From positions 298,616 to 362,615 of the forward strand of contig NW_020290012.1 of the NCBI RefSeq assembly GCF_003144195.1: DNA of 64,000 nt, written 5' to 3'. Below the pieces are notes generated by a model. That model did no database searches. It was not told the DNA's origin and saw only the letters and a program-made list of their open reading frames with translations. Positions 49,063-61,692 of the stretch are shown here, piece by piece. Made by a program: the position numbers and the translations under genes. The DNA is from Ceraceosorus guamensis (lineage: Eukaryota > Basidiomycota > Exobasidiomycetes > Ceraceosorales > Ceraceosoraceae). Numbering within the stretch: the first letter of the stretch is position 1; every line of letters starts with the position of its first letter.

Positions 49063-51483
49063 ATGGCCGCATCTCAACAGGCTGCCCTGGCCGCTCAACA
49101 AGCTCAATCAGCTTTCTCTCAGCAGCAAAACGGGCAAGCATACGACGCTTCGCAGCAGAGACAGCAGGCTGCTTATTATGGTCAGGATGTGGACGATGAC
49201 GATGCTTATTTGGAGGATGGAGACGAGGTTGACTTGATCCCTGCTGATTACGGTCAGGCCGATGACGCGTATCTTGACGAAGCTGGTCAAGGTGAGTCCA
49301 ATGGCCCCTCATGATCGGATAGCCTGTCGGTCGCTCACTCCACGTCGCTACAATCAAAGCTGCTTTGCTCGAGGCGCAGCATGAGCAGCAAGCTCAGGCG
49401 CAAGCTGCCGCTTTGGCCGCAGTGCCTGATCAAGTCCGCAAATACATCGTCCTCTTTCATCAGGCCATCGTCAACAACTCCATACCTGAGATCAGCTCCG
49501 CGTACGAGAGCAACTGGAATCGACTCACTGAAAAGTACTTCCAGAAGACCGAGTGGCCAGAGGCTGAAGTCATTGCTCCCTTGGTTGGCGACGGTGAGTG
49601 GAGATTTTATAAAGCTATGGTTTATGGCCGTGAGCGGACGAAGACTCGTGACTGAAGCGTCTTGCCACTGTCTTGCCCTGCACCCCTAGACCAACGCTTC
49701 TTGACGCTGTACAGAGAGCTCTGGTACCGTCACGTTTACTCGCGTCTGTCTCCAGATGGAGAAGATCGCTTTCACTCCTACGACAATTACTGCGATTTCT
49801 TCAACTACGTTCTCAGTGAGTGGTGACAGCGGCTTAGTCTAATACCATCCACGTCAATTTACTCACATTGACGTCCCGCGCGCTGTTCACAGACTCCGAA
49901 GGTCCTGTGCCCCTCGATCTGCCAGCTCAATGGCTGTGGGACATCGTGGACGAGTTCATCTATCAGTTTCAGAGCTACTCGCAGTGGAGGAATCGAGTGA
50001 ACAACAAGACGGAGGACGAGCTGCTTTTGCTGCAAGACGGGGGTGTATGGAGCAGTTACTCCGTGCTGAACGTGCTGTACTCCCTCATTCAGAAAAGCCG
50101 CATCACCGAGCAATTACAAGCTGTGCAGGCTGGTGAGGATCCCGAAGAGGCGGCAGGCGAATTTGGCAACAAGCCTCTGTACAAGATGCTTGGCTATTTC
50201 AGCATCATAGGGCTACTGCGCGTCCACGTGCTGCTAGGTGACTACACGCTGGCTCTGAAGATGCTGGACCACCTGGAACTCAACCGAAAGGGAGGCAGCA
50301 TCATGAACAAGGTGACGGCATGTCACGTCACCGCGTACTACTATGTTGGATTTGCATACCTTATGCAACACAGGTACCCGGATGCCATTCGGGCCTTTAC
50401 CCACATCTTGGTCTTCATCATGCGACTCCGGCAATACCACACAAGGAGCTATCAGTACGATCAGATCAACAAGACTGCAGACAGGATGTATGCGCTCTTG
50501 GCGATCGCTTGCGCACTCTGCCCGACGCGGCTGGACGAGAACATTCAGACCGCCCTGCGCGACAAGTACGGCGATCAGCTCAACAAGATGAGCAGAGGGT
50601 GAGTCAGAAGCACGCATTAAGAAGATTGGTGCGCGCGTTACTGACAGAGCCGCGACAATATGTGACAGGGAGGAGGGTCTGGCAGCATTTGAAGAGCTTT
50701 TCTTGTACGCGTGCCCAAAGTTCATCACGAGCAATGCCCCACCGTACCATGATGGAGATGCTCTAGCGGACTACCAAAAATCCCCGATGCCAGACCCGGC
50801 TCAACATCAAGTCAAGGTCTTCCTCGCAGACGTAAAGACGCAGCTGTCTAATGGCAACATTCGCTCCTTCTTGCGCCTGTACACCAGTCTTGGCACCGAC
50901 AAGTTGGCGAACTTTCTCGAGGTGGACGAGGAAGAGCTCATTGAGGAGCTCATGGTCGCCAAGGCTTCTAGCAGGAGCTTGAAGTGGTCCGAGGGTGGAC
51001 TTTTGGAGGGTGAGGTCGTCAACACTAGCGATTTGGACTTTGTCATCGATGGCGTGAGTGCGGCTGTATCTCCTCATTTCGGACAGCTAGAGAGAGCTCT
51101 TTTGGTCAGCGGTGGCTCACCGCGATGCGCCTCTGTCGATCACACAGAACATGGTACACATCGCAGAATCCCGTGTTGGTCGCAGATTTGGCGAGTGGTT
51201 CATGAGACAAGGAATCCGGATGAATCAGACTTTGCACCACATCAAGTCCAAGCCTTTGCCCATTCCCGACGACGCCAATGCCGCTGCTCAGGTTGCCGCA
51301 GCCACAGCTACAGGCAGCAAGACGGGCGATCGAAGGCCGGGCGCATATGGTGGTGCGTTTGGAGGTGGCAGAGGAGGGCACGCTGCGAAGAGGGGAGGCG
51401 CCAGAGCGGGTGGAGCTTCGACTGGTGGTCCGGCTTGGGGAGGCGCTGGAATTAGGACTGCTGCTGCAACCACGACCGGCTAG
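49063..51483 (+). CDS. Eukaryotic translation initiation factor 3 subunit L
   Basis: eIF3l is a PCI-domain subunit of the eIF3 complex that joins the 40S ribosome; budding yeast lacks it, many other fungi keep it. The N-terminal exon is Gln/Ala-rich then acidic ([20 protein letters not shown]). Core blocks follow in family order: [134 protein letters not shown] and, in the PCI region, [20 protein letters not shown]. The C-terminus is Gly/Ala-rich ([17 protein letters not shown]). About six introns, donors GTGAGT. ATG 49063 follows an AGAG tract; TAG is at 51481-51483. Assignment is firm. Confidence 0.95.
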
Positions 51484-52109
51484 ATTTGAGGCTTCGCATC
51501 AGCTAGCAAGCTCTGCAAAATGCCATGTCTGTTGCCACATCTCTGGCACGACAGATGTGCGCCCCCCCTCCCGCGATGGCAATTGTATTCATTACAAGCA
51601 CATGATGGGTCTCTTTTCGGACGCGAACGAGCTTCTCGCACCGTCTACATGTCGTCTCACTGAGTGCGTTACGAGCTCTCTTACTGCAGCCCCGACTATC
51701 GTCGTGCAATCGCCTCTGCACGTCGGGAGGTGGGGGGGGGCTATGCATCGAACGCGCCATTCGTGATTGCCGCCGACGTATCCTGTTCGGATTGACGTTT
51801 TGCCAACTCTTGGTTTGTCTCTTCATGTGTGCTTGAGCTCTTCGTAGGACCGCTCGCTCACAAGGGGGCGTGTCCTTGAACTCGGTGACGTAGCTAGAAC
51901 CGCCTGGGGATCGACCCGACAACTTGCTGATGGATGAGATTGGGAAACGTCACAGACAAACGGCAGTCCGAGTGCCTTGGCCTTGGTCGATCGCCTACGA
52001 TGCTCAAGACGATCAAGGGACCCCCTCCCCTCCTCTTTCGATGTGCTCGCTCGGACTTTGCAAGTCTGCGCGAGCAGTTTCTTGAAGTTCACGATCGATG
52101 GAGCTCATT
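51484..52109. other. Convergent intergenic region, eIF3l / F-box-like
   Basis: This 626-base 3'-to-3' spacer holds a nine-base G run (51732-51740) and a CATTCGTGATTG heptamer element (51759-51770). No gene is seen. Confidence 0.55.
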
Positions 52110-53832
52110 TCACTGATTGTCGTCCGCCGCTTTGCCAGCTATCGCACCATCGCGATTGCGTATGTTTATCCTGCTCATCACGTTTTCGATGGCATCGGCG
52201 TAGAGGGTGTCCATCTTGCGCTTCAGAGCTTCGTACTCGGCGTCATTCAGATTGCTGCATTGATGCCGATTACGTGTGTACCTTGCTTCGTGCTCGATCA
52301 GCTGCGCCATCCTCGTGCGAAGGGCCGCTGCATCGAGGTGCTCAGACCAAATCGTCGACTTCTCAAAGACGTTTGATAGCTCTAAGCGCGTCCGAGGATA
52401 TCCATCGCGATGCCGTCGAGAAGCAGTATTCAGAATGGCCGCTCTCCAAAACTCCCACGCCTCTCGTAGTGGTGGATTTAGCATGTGCAAAATTAGCCTT
52501 TGGCTCTCAAAACCGGTCGCGCTACTGACTCGTATGGTTTCGAGACGGGCGTAGGCATGCAGTGGAACGTGTCGCACGAAACCTTCTTCATCCACCTCAG
52601 GATATGGCTTGTAGAGGGGCATGAAGGCTTGAAAGAAGGCATCACTTTTTCCATCAGAGAAGTCACGAGTTTCAAAAGTGACGTTGTTCAGATCAATCTC
52701 CTGTAGAGGATGACTTCCTGCATAGTCTGGGCGGTGTACAGCCCACTTGAAGCCGCGCTCTAATGCTGCGACTGCAAGAGGAACGATTGCTACGCTGAAG
52801 CCCTTGACCAAGGATGGGTCCGAGGGTGGTGCCCAGCGGAACCTTTTCAGGCGCTGCAGTCGTGAGATCGCCTTGGCCAAAATCTGAGTTTCTGACAAGG
52901 CGAAGCGCGCTCGGAGGAGGTCGGAGTGGTGAAGCGAGAAGAATTCGAACTTTGGGGGGGAAATGGGAGGAGCTGAGCTCGCATTAGAATTTCACACGAC
53001 CAGCAGGGCCGATGCTTGCACTCACGTCCACCTCCTCCGTCTGTGGTGCACACAAAAGCAGCAGCGCGGCTAATCTCAAGCGGTCGATGCGTCGCTCGGT
53101 CTTTGCCCTTGCTTCGGACGCACGCTGTTCAGCTCTTCTGCGACCCATTTCGTCATCCAATCCTCGAGGGTCTAGCAGCGGGGAGTCATCCTCATCGCTG
53201 GTCGGATCAGCTCCTGATGCCAGTGAGCCGCCAGGGACGCCAGGAATGTTGATCCTGAGCTTGACTGTGTGCTTGGCGATTGTTGGGTGAGAGATCCGAC
53301 GCAGGTAAGCGGGTGGATCCGATCTGAACCTTGGCGTCGCCTTTTGGTTGTACAAGGAGTCGTCTGAGGAGTCAGAGTCGGATTCGTGATCGATCGAATG
53401 CCCGGAGCGATAATAATGAGGCCATGACTCGAGCTGATCTGCCTGAATGCGCACGCCATGTCGGTCTAGCGAGGTGTGAGTCCGGTTCCAGACGAGGTTG
53501 GTGCATCTTTCTACAAGACAAGCGAGCTGACCCATCGAAGAGACTTCCAGGTGCTTGTAGAGCAAAGGAATGAGTATGCCATTGATGTCGCGGCAACTAC
53601 AGAGCAAGCTGACAAACCCGCTCCCATCACAGCTGGGCGATGAAGCACTGCCGGTCGACTGTCGAGCGTAGAAAGCTTGGCGCAGGATGAGGATCTGCAG
53701 ATCGTAAGGTAGGTCTAGAAGACGAAAGGAAAGCGCGTGGGAGGCACTTTGAGCTAGCACACCATCGCAGAGGTCCTTTTGTGAAAGCGTGTTCTGGGAC
53801 TCTGATGGGTCGGACAGGGTCAAGCGCTGCAT
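52110..53832 (-). CDS. F-box-like protein, function unknown
   Basis: An F-box-like segment starts near residue 38 (FRLLDLPYDLQILILRQ) and continues through SLLCSCRDINGILIPLLYKH, the shape of an F-box with the conserved Leu-Pro start, so an SCF-ligase adaptor role is plausible. The second half has no repeat I recognise. Two exons: the intron (donor GTGAGT near 53025, acceptor CCCCCCAAAG) joins EEVDV in frame to FEFFSLHHSDLLRARFALSE. An acidic Ser/Asp segment (DHESDSDSSDDS) lies mid-protein. I chose ATG 53832 (MQRLTLSDP); the open frame further upstream has no ATG. TGA is at 52110-52112. The protein is otherwise an orphan to me. Confidence 0.65.
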
Positions 53833-54541
53833 CTTGAAGATTGGGGCACAACAGCTGAAGAACAAGAAGCTACGCCCTTGAAGGTGATCAGCATGGAAAG
53901 CTCGAGCGCGTTTGGTGCACGAGTCAGATTTCAAGAAATGAGATGACTGCTTGGCGTTGGTATGCGCAGCACGATGCCGATGCACAAAGGCGACAGTCGT
54001 AAACAACGACCTAGCTGTAGTGACGCGACTCTTCAGCAAGCTCAACCAGCAGGTTTGGAGACCCTCTTTGCGGCGAATCCGCCAAGCATGGTGTGGCTTT
54101 GTCCATCCACCTCTAGCAGTCCTCGACCATCCATTCAGCAGTCCCCTTCCAAGCTCTTTGCCTTGCTCTCTGCGATGGTCTTAGCTCGACCTTACAGCTG
54201 CGCGTTCGCTCGTTTGCCGCGCTGTTCCTAGCCCCCGTCGGCTTCGTTTGACCCAGCTGAAGGGCTTTATGCTTCTGACTTTATATAGAGGCGAGTCTGT
54301 GCTGGGTCGAGACAAGATGGGACGACAGCAGATCCGGTCAAAATTGCGCGCCTTTGGTACAAGCGGTCGAGTTTGGTCACCAGTTGCTCACGTGTTCTAC
54401 ACTGAGTGACTGATTGACTTGGGTCAACTCTGCCTAGCTGACGTCCATGTCCATGCTGTCCATGCGGCATGCAGCACTCGCGCACGCACCAGCATTGTTA
54501 TCACCGCGGCGTTCTCGGGTGTGGCTTCGCTTACATTACGG

Positions 54542-54568
54542 TGCGGGTGCGGGTGCGGGTGCGGGTGC
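54542..54568. repeat. (GCGGGT) hexamer repeat, about four copies
   Basis: TGCGGGTGCGGGTGCGGGTG and onward, a G-rich tandem repeat with quadruplex potential. Confidence 0.85.
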
Positions 54569-55195
54569 ATGCAGTGCCCTGCCGTGGTGAACCTCCACTG
54601 CTGACTGCATGGCTTCTTTCTTGATCATCTAATTTTGACAGCTGCTGCACATCTCACACATCAGTCGTGATTATAATCAGCGATACCCACGATTCACTCA
54701 AAGACTTGATGAGGCTGGTGCATAGACTCGATCGTACCATCGCGCTGGTACGCCGTGCCTATACGTGCCGAACGAAATGTCGTGCGAGGCAACGTGATGT
54801 CGAAGGTATGCGAAGCATCATCAGCAGCAAGGAGCGCTTGGTGCAAAGGACTGACGGGCAAGGCCATGCTGCGCGGTCGCTCCATCGTCAAAGACGAGGA
54901 GAGCCCGCGCGGCTGGGGGGGGGGAAATATGATGGGTATGACACGCTCGCTACTCTACTCTAGCTGCTGATGTTGAACGACAAGGATGAGGAGCGCTTAA
55001 CTTTGTCGCTTGAATCATACGTGAATGCCGATGCAGACGAAGGATGCAGACAGGGTCTTGGTCGGACGCCCGGCCGGTGCGGCGCAGTGTGAGTGAGTGT
55101 GCATCACAGCACTCACTCACAATCACCGTACCGTTAGGTACTCTCTGACTGTGCGATGCAATCTTGCAGACGGGCGATTCACGCGGCCAAACACT

Positions 55196-55216
55196 CAGAC
55201 TCAGACTCAGACTCAA
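55196..55216. repeat. (CAGACT) hexamer repeat
   Basis: ACTCAGACTCAGACTCAGAC, three to four copies of a 6-base unit in the F-box/GH43 spacer. Confidence 0.8.
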
Positions 55217-55487
55217 TCAGACTCGAATCACAAATGCTGGGCAGGGCATGCCATGCCATGCCGAGCTCAAGCCGAACGAGACAGTTTCAAAACTCGATCG
55301 AGACTTGCTCCAACTTGCCAGGTCTGCGAGGTCTGCTCGGAGATGATCGATAGAGAAGCGCAATCTGACTCGCCCGTTCGTGATTGTGATGGCCGCCAAC
55401 AGTCGTGAGTTGCGAGTCATGAGGTATGATGTATTGCGATGTACGGCAGCGCTGCAGCGCTTGTGCGCGCAAGGCACGACCCGACCT

Positions 55488-55504
55488 ACTCGTGACTCGT
55501 GACT
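55488..55504. repeat. Heptamer array (ACTCGTG)
   Basis: ACTCGTGACTCGTGACT is two and a half copies of the C-form of the unit (GACTCGT), some 480 bases upstream of the GH43 gene. Confidence 0.75.
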
Positions 55505-55981
55505 GTAGGTGCACCCAGCAGCACCGCCATACGTGCCATGACGCACGTTCGATATCAAAAACAAAAAAAAAGCCAAGCGTCAAGGCAGGCAAGACCTTCG
55601 AAAGGATGCGGATGCGGGTGCGGATGCTGAGAAGAGACCTGCATATCCTTCGTACCTTCCCTGCGTCTCTCTCATCTGGCGGAGATGTGAACAAGCTGCT
55701 GCATGCGAGCGAGACACGGGGGTGCCCCAGCATCCACTTCTACTCATCACATTCACAACTTTGACTCAGATTCGCGATTGTAGACACGTACACGTACACG
55801 TACACGAGCAGATGCCTTTCTGTGCCGTATAAGAAGCCCAGCTTTGTGCAAGCCTCCCGCCCTCTTCCAACTCGTCACTACTACTCCCCCAGCCAGCTCG
55901 CTCCACAGCCCTGCAGTTGCAGCGTTACGCAGGACTACGAGTAGTGTGACCCGTGCGTGACCACACAAGCCTCTACCAATC

Positions 55982-57215
55982 ATGGCACCCCATCCTCATC
56001 TAGGCTACCAGAACCCCGTTGTGGGATGCGACTTTCCGGACCCGGGTCTGTTTTACGATGACACTTCCAAGCGCTGGATAGCGTACGCCACGAATGGCAA
56101 CGGCAAGAACATCCAAGCGTGGACCAGCGAAGATTTCTGCTGCTGGAAGGAGCACAAGCAGGACGTCTTGCCTGGACCCTTTCCACCATGGACGGGCAAG
56201 CCTGGCTTCTTTTGGGCACCAGAAGTGATCAAAGCGCCCAACGGTAGACCTGGCTACCTGCTCTACACTTCTGCCAACGACAGCTCGACGGATAAGCAGT
56301 GCATCGGCGTGGCTTATTCCCCTCAAAGTCCTCTCGGTCCCTTTCACTTTGTCAGCCACGGCCCCATCGTCAGCAGAGGGGACACTGGAGGATGCATCGA
56401 CCCTCAGCCTTTTGAGGATGCGCAGGATGGAGGCAGACGCTACCTCATCTACAAGAACGACGAGGACAAGATGTACACTTCAAAGTGCCAAGTGAGTCGT
56501 GCCCCCCCTTTCGCTCCTCCCCCGTATGCCCGCATGCTAGTGCTCACCCATCACGCGCTTCGCTGCACCCTCACCCTCACCACTACCCCCCCTCCCCCCC
56601 CCCTTCGCTCAGCTCTGGATCCAGCCGCTTTCCGAGGATGGCCTGACCTTCTCTGCAGATCGCTCGCCCCTACTGGCACCCACAGAGTCGTGGCAAAACT
56701 CCTTGCTTGAAGCTCCGTACCTCGTGTACGAGCCTTCGAGTCGAACCTACATTCTCTTCTACTCCAGCGGCACCTTTACCACCTCGGGCTACGCTACGGG
56801 CTACGCGACATCCAAGCGCGTGACCGGCCCTTACACGCCTCACAAGGAGCCGCTGCTCTACACGGACTCTCTGAGGGGTATCCGAGGACCTGGAGGTCAG
56901 AGCATCGTGCGAGGAGTCGAGGGACATTGGTTCATCGCCTTCCACAGCTTGATACACGAAGGAGGTCCTCGACACATGTGCATTCACCGGCTAGAATTCG
57001 ACCATGACGGAAGTCCCAAAGTACCTGGCAGACCACACATTGGCAAGAGGATGCGATTGGGTGCAGAGGCGGAAGATGATGCTCATCCCGGTCAAGGCTT
57101 GCCACCCACGGATGGACGCGGTGGCGGTGGAGGCGCACCGGACGGCAAAAGCAAGGCAAAGGATGCCGTGACAAAGGGCCTCAACAAGTTTGCAAAGTTC
57201 GTTCAGGACCACTGA
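55982..57215 (+). CDS. Glycoside hydrolase family 43 protein, no signal peptide seen
   Basis: Two exons (55982-56491, 56613-57215; donor GTGAGT) give 370 residues with a five-bladed-propeller GH43 pattern. The expected residues are the base Asp20 (DFPDPG), the pKa-modulating Asp140 (GGCIDPQPF) and the acid Glu203 (LLEAPYLVYEP); blade motifs WAPEVIKAPNGRPGYLLYTS and SIVRGVEGHWFIAFHSL also fit. Family 43 cuts arabinan or xylan side chains (arabinanase, arabinofuranosidase, xylosidase). The N-terminus MAPHPHLGYQNPVVGCDFPD goes straight into the catalytic fold without a hydrophobic leader, so the enzyme looks cytosolic unless an unseen 5' exon supplies a signal. The tail (GKSKAKDAVTKGLNKFAKF) is basic and Gly-rich. 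The intron ends in a C-rich tract. Substrate is unknown. Confidence 0.88.
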
Positions 57216-58008
57216 TGGCGAGGAGATGCGGCATCACATCACGACCCTCGAAGGGGTGGAATTTGGAGAATGAGTGGCATGTACGGGGGGAGCATTGCAG
57301 ATGCGGACATTGTACATTTCAGAAGCATTTCCCGTTTTCTCTTGCCGATACTCTGGCAGCCTGGCTAGCTCGATGATGAAGATGGTGAAGTGATTGCTCA
57401 TTTCAGATTCGATGGAACGCGTTGCATGAACGCAAGCCGTCACTTGACTGCGCAGCCAGATCGTGGTTTGGAAATCCGATTCGGACCGTGTTTGAGTGTG
57501 GTGGATGATGAAGATTCTCCTTCAATTGAAAGTCGAGGTTGCGTTGAAGCCACGACAGAGGACCATGCGATCATGACTTTGGGTCTCGGGATCGTGATTC
57601 GCTATCGTTGACATGACCACTCACGACTCCAAACTCGAACTCGAGCTTCATCAGACATTTTGTGATTTGTAATCTGCTTGGCCTACCGCCGTGACTCGTG
57701 GTGAGTCTTCTAAATTGATTCGAACGGACGTGCGGGGCCAAGGACCGACGCGTGCGCGCGGGCGTGCGCTATACTTGGACCCTGTGTGAATAATCAGAAT
57801 TGTTAATCATACCTCATCTTGCATGTTCTTTTGATTCTGCAGCATGATGCTGATTTTTGATTCGAGCTTCGATGCGCGTCTCTCACACGATCGAGCATTC
57901 TTCCTGTCATTCGCGACCCGTCTCTCCTGCTCGCTCACACCATCATTTTGAAGTGTTTGGTCGCCGTCTTCAGCATCACCGCCCCTCCCCCCCCCTCTGT
58001 TCAACAGA
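57216..58008. other. Tandem intergenic region, GH43 / PhoD-like
   Basis: This 793-base spacer between two plus-strand genes, one of only two same-strand neighbour pairs, has heptamer elements (near 57590 and 57690), GCGCGCGGGCG near 57755 and CCCCTCCCCCCCCCT before the PhoD start. No gene is seen. Confidence 0.55.
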
Positions 58009-61000
58009 ATGGTCAGGCGCAGTGATTCGGGCTTGATGCCCGATGCCAAGCCCAAGCCAAGGCACAGCAAGTCTTCATCCTCCTCCTCACCCTCCATCTC
58101 CCCCTCCACTTCCCTCTCCCTTTCCAACTCGCTCTCCCACACCGCATCCTCGCTGGCAACTCTCGCATCCAGCACTGTGACTGCAGAAGCGACGCCCCAT
58201 GGCCGCACCAGACTGTCCACGCTCCAACTCTCCGTCTCTGTGCTCTTTCGCCTCGCCGTCTTCATATTCTTGCGATGGATCCCTACCGGTATGGCCTCGC
58301 CTGCGGTGTCCATACTGTACGGAGCCTACGTGCTGCTATGGCTGCTACAAGCATGGCGCAGCTGGAGCAGGTACTCGACCTCTCCAAATGGTCGCTCGAT
58401 GAATGGCGTCAAGCATACATCCTTCTCAGCTCGGCAGCTGTGGAGACCCTTGGTGCTGGGCATCAGCTCCCCTCGGGATGAACAAGGGGCTCGCAGCGCG
58501 CTTGCGCTGGGTGCACACACTCTACTCTTCCTCTTCTTTGTCGACGCCTTCTACTCGCCTTATCTCTTTCCCTCTCACCTCGAGCATCACTTGCATTTTG
58601 CCCGGACTGGAGCGATCGACTCGACGAGCGCTACTTTGCACTTTAGATACCCTTTCCCATTCGGACACGAAGACCCGCTGAGCGGCATCAAGACGACACT
58701 GGATGATACTGTTCCATGGCTGGGTGGCACGCAAGGCGACCACCAACCCGTGGATACCCTCGGCCTGACTACTCCTCTGCGAGTCGTATATCGCGAATCC
58801 GTCTCTCTGCCCAGTCTGGTTGAATACTCCAAGGACTACACGGGCGCGATGCGACGAAATGCGGGGATCAAAGCATGGCAGAGAGGACCGCTACTATCCA
58901 TCTCCCCAAAGACGGACTGGGTAGATACCGCGATGCTCTCCTCTTTACTGCCATCCACACGGTACGAGTACCGCTTGATCTGGGCGCACAACAATAGCTT
59001 CGCGCCGTTTCCAGAGATGAGCAGGAGCTTCATCACATGGCCCAACGGTAACGATCCCTTTTTGAGCTCGGCTGCTAGCAAGGGGGTGCCCGTCTCCAAA
59101 CGAGCAAGAGAGGAAGCGAGGAGCATGTTGGCGCCGTGGAGAGAGGGTGATGCAGCGCCTTGGGACGATCCAGAGCAGTGAGTAGTCAGGACGGCTACCG
59201 ACAAGTCATGCGTCACGCAAACCAGCGGTGCGGCGGTGCGATGCTCAAGCGAGATTGGAAGCTTGCGTTGGAGGTTGATGTGCCACGTGCGATGCACGCT
59301 CACTCGTGGCTTATGTAATTGGCTCTGACGTGCACTCTACGACCTGCCCCGCAGCTTCTCCTTTGCGTCATCTTCCTGCGTCAAGCCAGACTTTCCTTGG
59401 GTCCCGACGCAGTTCTGGGCTTGGTCATGGGCGTTGAGGATCATCGGAATTGGCAGTGAGCAAGGAGGATTCGCTTTGCGAAATAGGATTCCCGGCTTCG
59501 ACCTCTTCGCCAAGACGAACATCGATGGACTTGATCGGCCGCGAGTGAGGTTCATGCTGCAACTTGGGTGAGTTTCGCGTGCTCTTCATGTGCACTCAAA
59601 TAGTACTGAACCGTTGTGCTATCCGACGAATGTGCAGCGATCTCATCTACGCCGATGTTCCTCGATGGGGTGGTCCCGTTCTCGACGCGTACAGAAAACT
59701 GTACCGCAATCTCTACGACTCGGAATCCTTCCGGCGCGTGTATGAGCGCATCCCGGTCATTGGTATCTATGACGATCACGAGGTCAAGAACAACTGGTCA
59801 GGATTGCAGCTGCTCAAGACGTTCAGCAAGCGCTACGATACGGAGCGAGCAGAGATCGTCCAGGATCATGTTCAGATTCCGTCTGTTGTGGGACACGATG
59901 CTGGTGACGAAGCTATGCCGGCGCAGTCAACAAACAACATCGAGGAGGTTGATGTGCACGTCTTGGCAGAGGCTCCAGCGTTCGAGCCAGCGAAGAAAGC
60001 CTGGAGAGAGTACGTCGGTGGTGCGAACCCAAAGGCAGCGGCCGAAGAGGAGAATTACTACGAGTTCAGGTACGGGAGCACGGCGTTCTTCGTTTGGGAC
60101 ACTCGGAAATTCAGGACTCCGCACGAGCTGCCTGATGACGCTAGCAAGACTATGCTAGGCTCAAAGCAGAAGCAGGTGTTCCTGGACTGGATCAAGAGTG
60201 TGAACGCCACGAGCAGCTTCAAGGTGAGTGTGTGCGCGAGGCGCACAAGCACCCGTAGTGAGGCTCACTATGCTATGCTTATGCTGAACGGCCGCGTGTC
60301 TTTACAGTTTGTGATCTCATCTGTACCCTTCAACACGCTCTGGGGCGGTGCGCTGGACTGGGATGGCAAAGAAGACTCTTGGAACGCCTATCGGACCGAG
60401 CGAGAAGAGCTGCTGGAAGTTTTGCAGGTGAGTAGTAGGATGCGTCTCCTTAACCCCTCTCCAAATACACGCCGACCTCGCCTTTTCCCCCTTCCAAACA
60501 GTATGTTCCGAACGTGATCGTCATTAGCGGTGACAGGCACGAATTCGCGTCTGTCGGGCTCAAGACGGCGACCTATCCCAAGGACGACTATCCTGTGACC
60601 GAATTCAGCACCAGCCCGCTCTCGATGTTTTGTGAGTGTGCTCGCGATTGCGGCATCTCTGGCAGCATCTCATTCAGCCTTGGGCACGAGGGGGGGATGT
60701 TTCGCGTGCTTCTTGAAGTGCAAGTTCACCTGATCGTGCTCCAAAAGGCAAAGTCTGCGTTTCAAGTGGTCCACATCTGCTGACGCATGGTGAAACGGCC
60801 ATCACATTCTGCGTCTCGTCGCAGACTTGCCGGTGAGAACATTCTCACAAGATCACGGTCTGGGCCCCACTGGTGTGGAAAAGGTGTACAAGTACCTGCC
60901 AGATGGGAACGTGAAGTGGACCGAGGTGCGCATGGCAGACGTTCATGGGCTTCATTGAAGAAGCCGTGTCGTCAGCACTAACGCAGATCCACCCCTTGCA

Positions 61001-61200
61001 TGCCTTCACAGTTCGAAGTCGACACGAGGGATCCTGCCGCGCCGAAAGTGATTGCCACGGTCAAGATCGATGGAAAGGAAGCGTGGAGAGTGGTCGTGGT
61101 AGGCAAAGGTGTCCTTACAAGACCGACGTACGCCATTGGAGACATCGCAAAGAGCTTCTTGGAGCTTCTCAACTTCAGACCTCGACGATGGTTCACTTGA
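58009..61200 (+). CDS. PhoD-like metallophosphatase with N-terminal membrane segments
   Basis: A predicted membrane-anchored PhoD-family phosphatase. Exon 1 starts with a Ser-rich cytosolic tail, then three hydrophobic stretches (LSVSVLFRLAVFIFLRW, AVSILYGAYVLLWLLQ, LGAHTLLFLFFVDAFYSPY). The metallophosphatase core runs over later exons: DLIYADVPRWGGPVLDAYRK, VIGIYDDHEVKNNW, YEFRYGSTAFFVWDTRKFR, FVISSVPFNTLWGG, VIVISGDRHEFASVGL and SPLSMF, matching PhoD metal-site motifs (GD, DDHE, GDRHE). The last exon is EVDTRDPAAPKVIATVKIDG, ending RRWFT with TGA at 61198-61200. Seven or so introns, donors GTGAGT. Substrates of PhoD relatives are phosphodiesters such as teichoic acid or GPI-type anchors; the fungal substrate is unknown. 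Confidence 0.86.
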
Positions 61201-61692
61201 AGCGGGTCGCGGCAAAGGAAGAAAAAGAAAAAAATCCCCAGAAGCTGCCGTTGCGCACGTTTGGCAATGTTTCAAAAGATCCTCCGAAGCTTTCGTTGGG
61301 CATGCAAGTGGATGGGCAACACCTCGACGTGCGCCACGGATCACCTCACCAATCTCGGAGAATATATACCTTGCATCTTTTTTTGGGAAGCGAGCGCTGA
61401 ATGTCAAGCTCTGACCGAGGGCGCTTTGCGGATTCGGCTTCATGCCCGGAATTTGGTAGGGCTTTTGGAGGGAAAAATCAGATTGCAAGCCTTTCTGGCA
61501 GGATGTTAGATTAGAGTCTGTATGATGCTTGTGAGGTGTATGTTACATTGGTCTCTGAGCGCACATGCCGAGCCAAGGAACGTGCAGTCGCCAGAGCACG
61601 CCATGATCAAAAGCCTGCATAGGGTAGTGTGATGGCCGATTCCGAGCCTTTCGCATGCCATGAGCAGTCTGTTCAGCTCGTCAATCGACTTG
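61201..61692. other. Convergent intergenic region, PhoD-like / IPI1
   Basis: This 492-base 3'-to-3' spacer carries TTTTTTTGGG and TATATACC stretches near 61365-61390. No gene is seen. Confidence 0.5.

Larger units (their letters stand above)
53833..55981. other. Divergent intergenic region, F-box-like / GH43
   Basis: This 2.15 kb 5'-to-5' region is rich in short repeats: (GCGGGT)n near 54542-54567, a ten-base G run (54915-54924), (CAGACT)n near 55196-55216, an ACTCGTG heptamer array (55488-55504), GGATGC units near 55605-55630, and CACGTA units near 55784-55806. Short frames exist; none has a domain. Confidence 0.55.

Noticed and set aside
57807-58313. Minus-strand 168-codon frame over the PhoD 5' end
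   Set aside because: Antisense mirror of the Ser-rich N-terminus; the Glu-rich run comes from reversed TCC/TCT codons.
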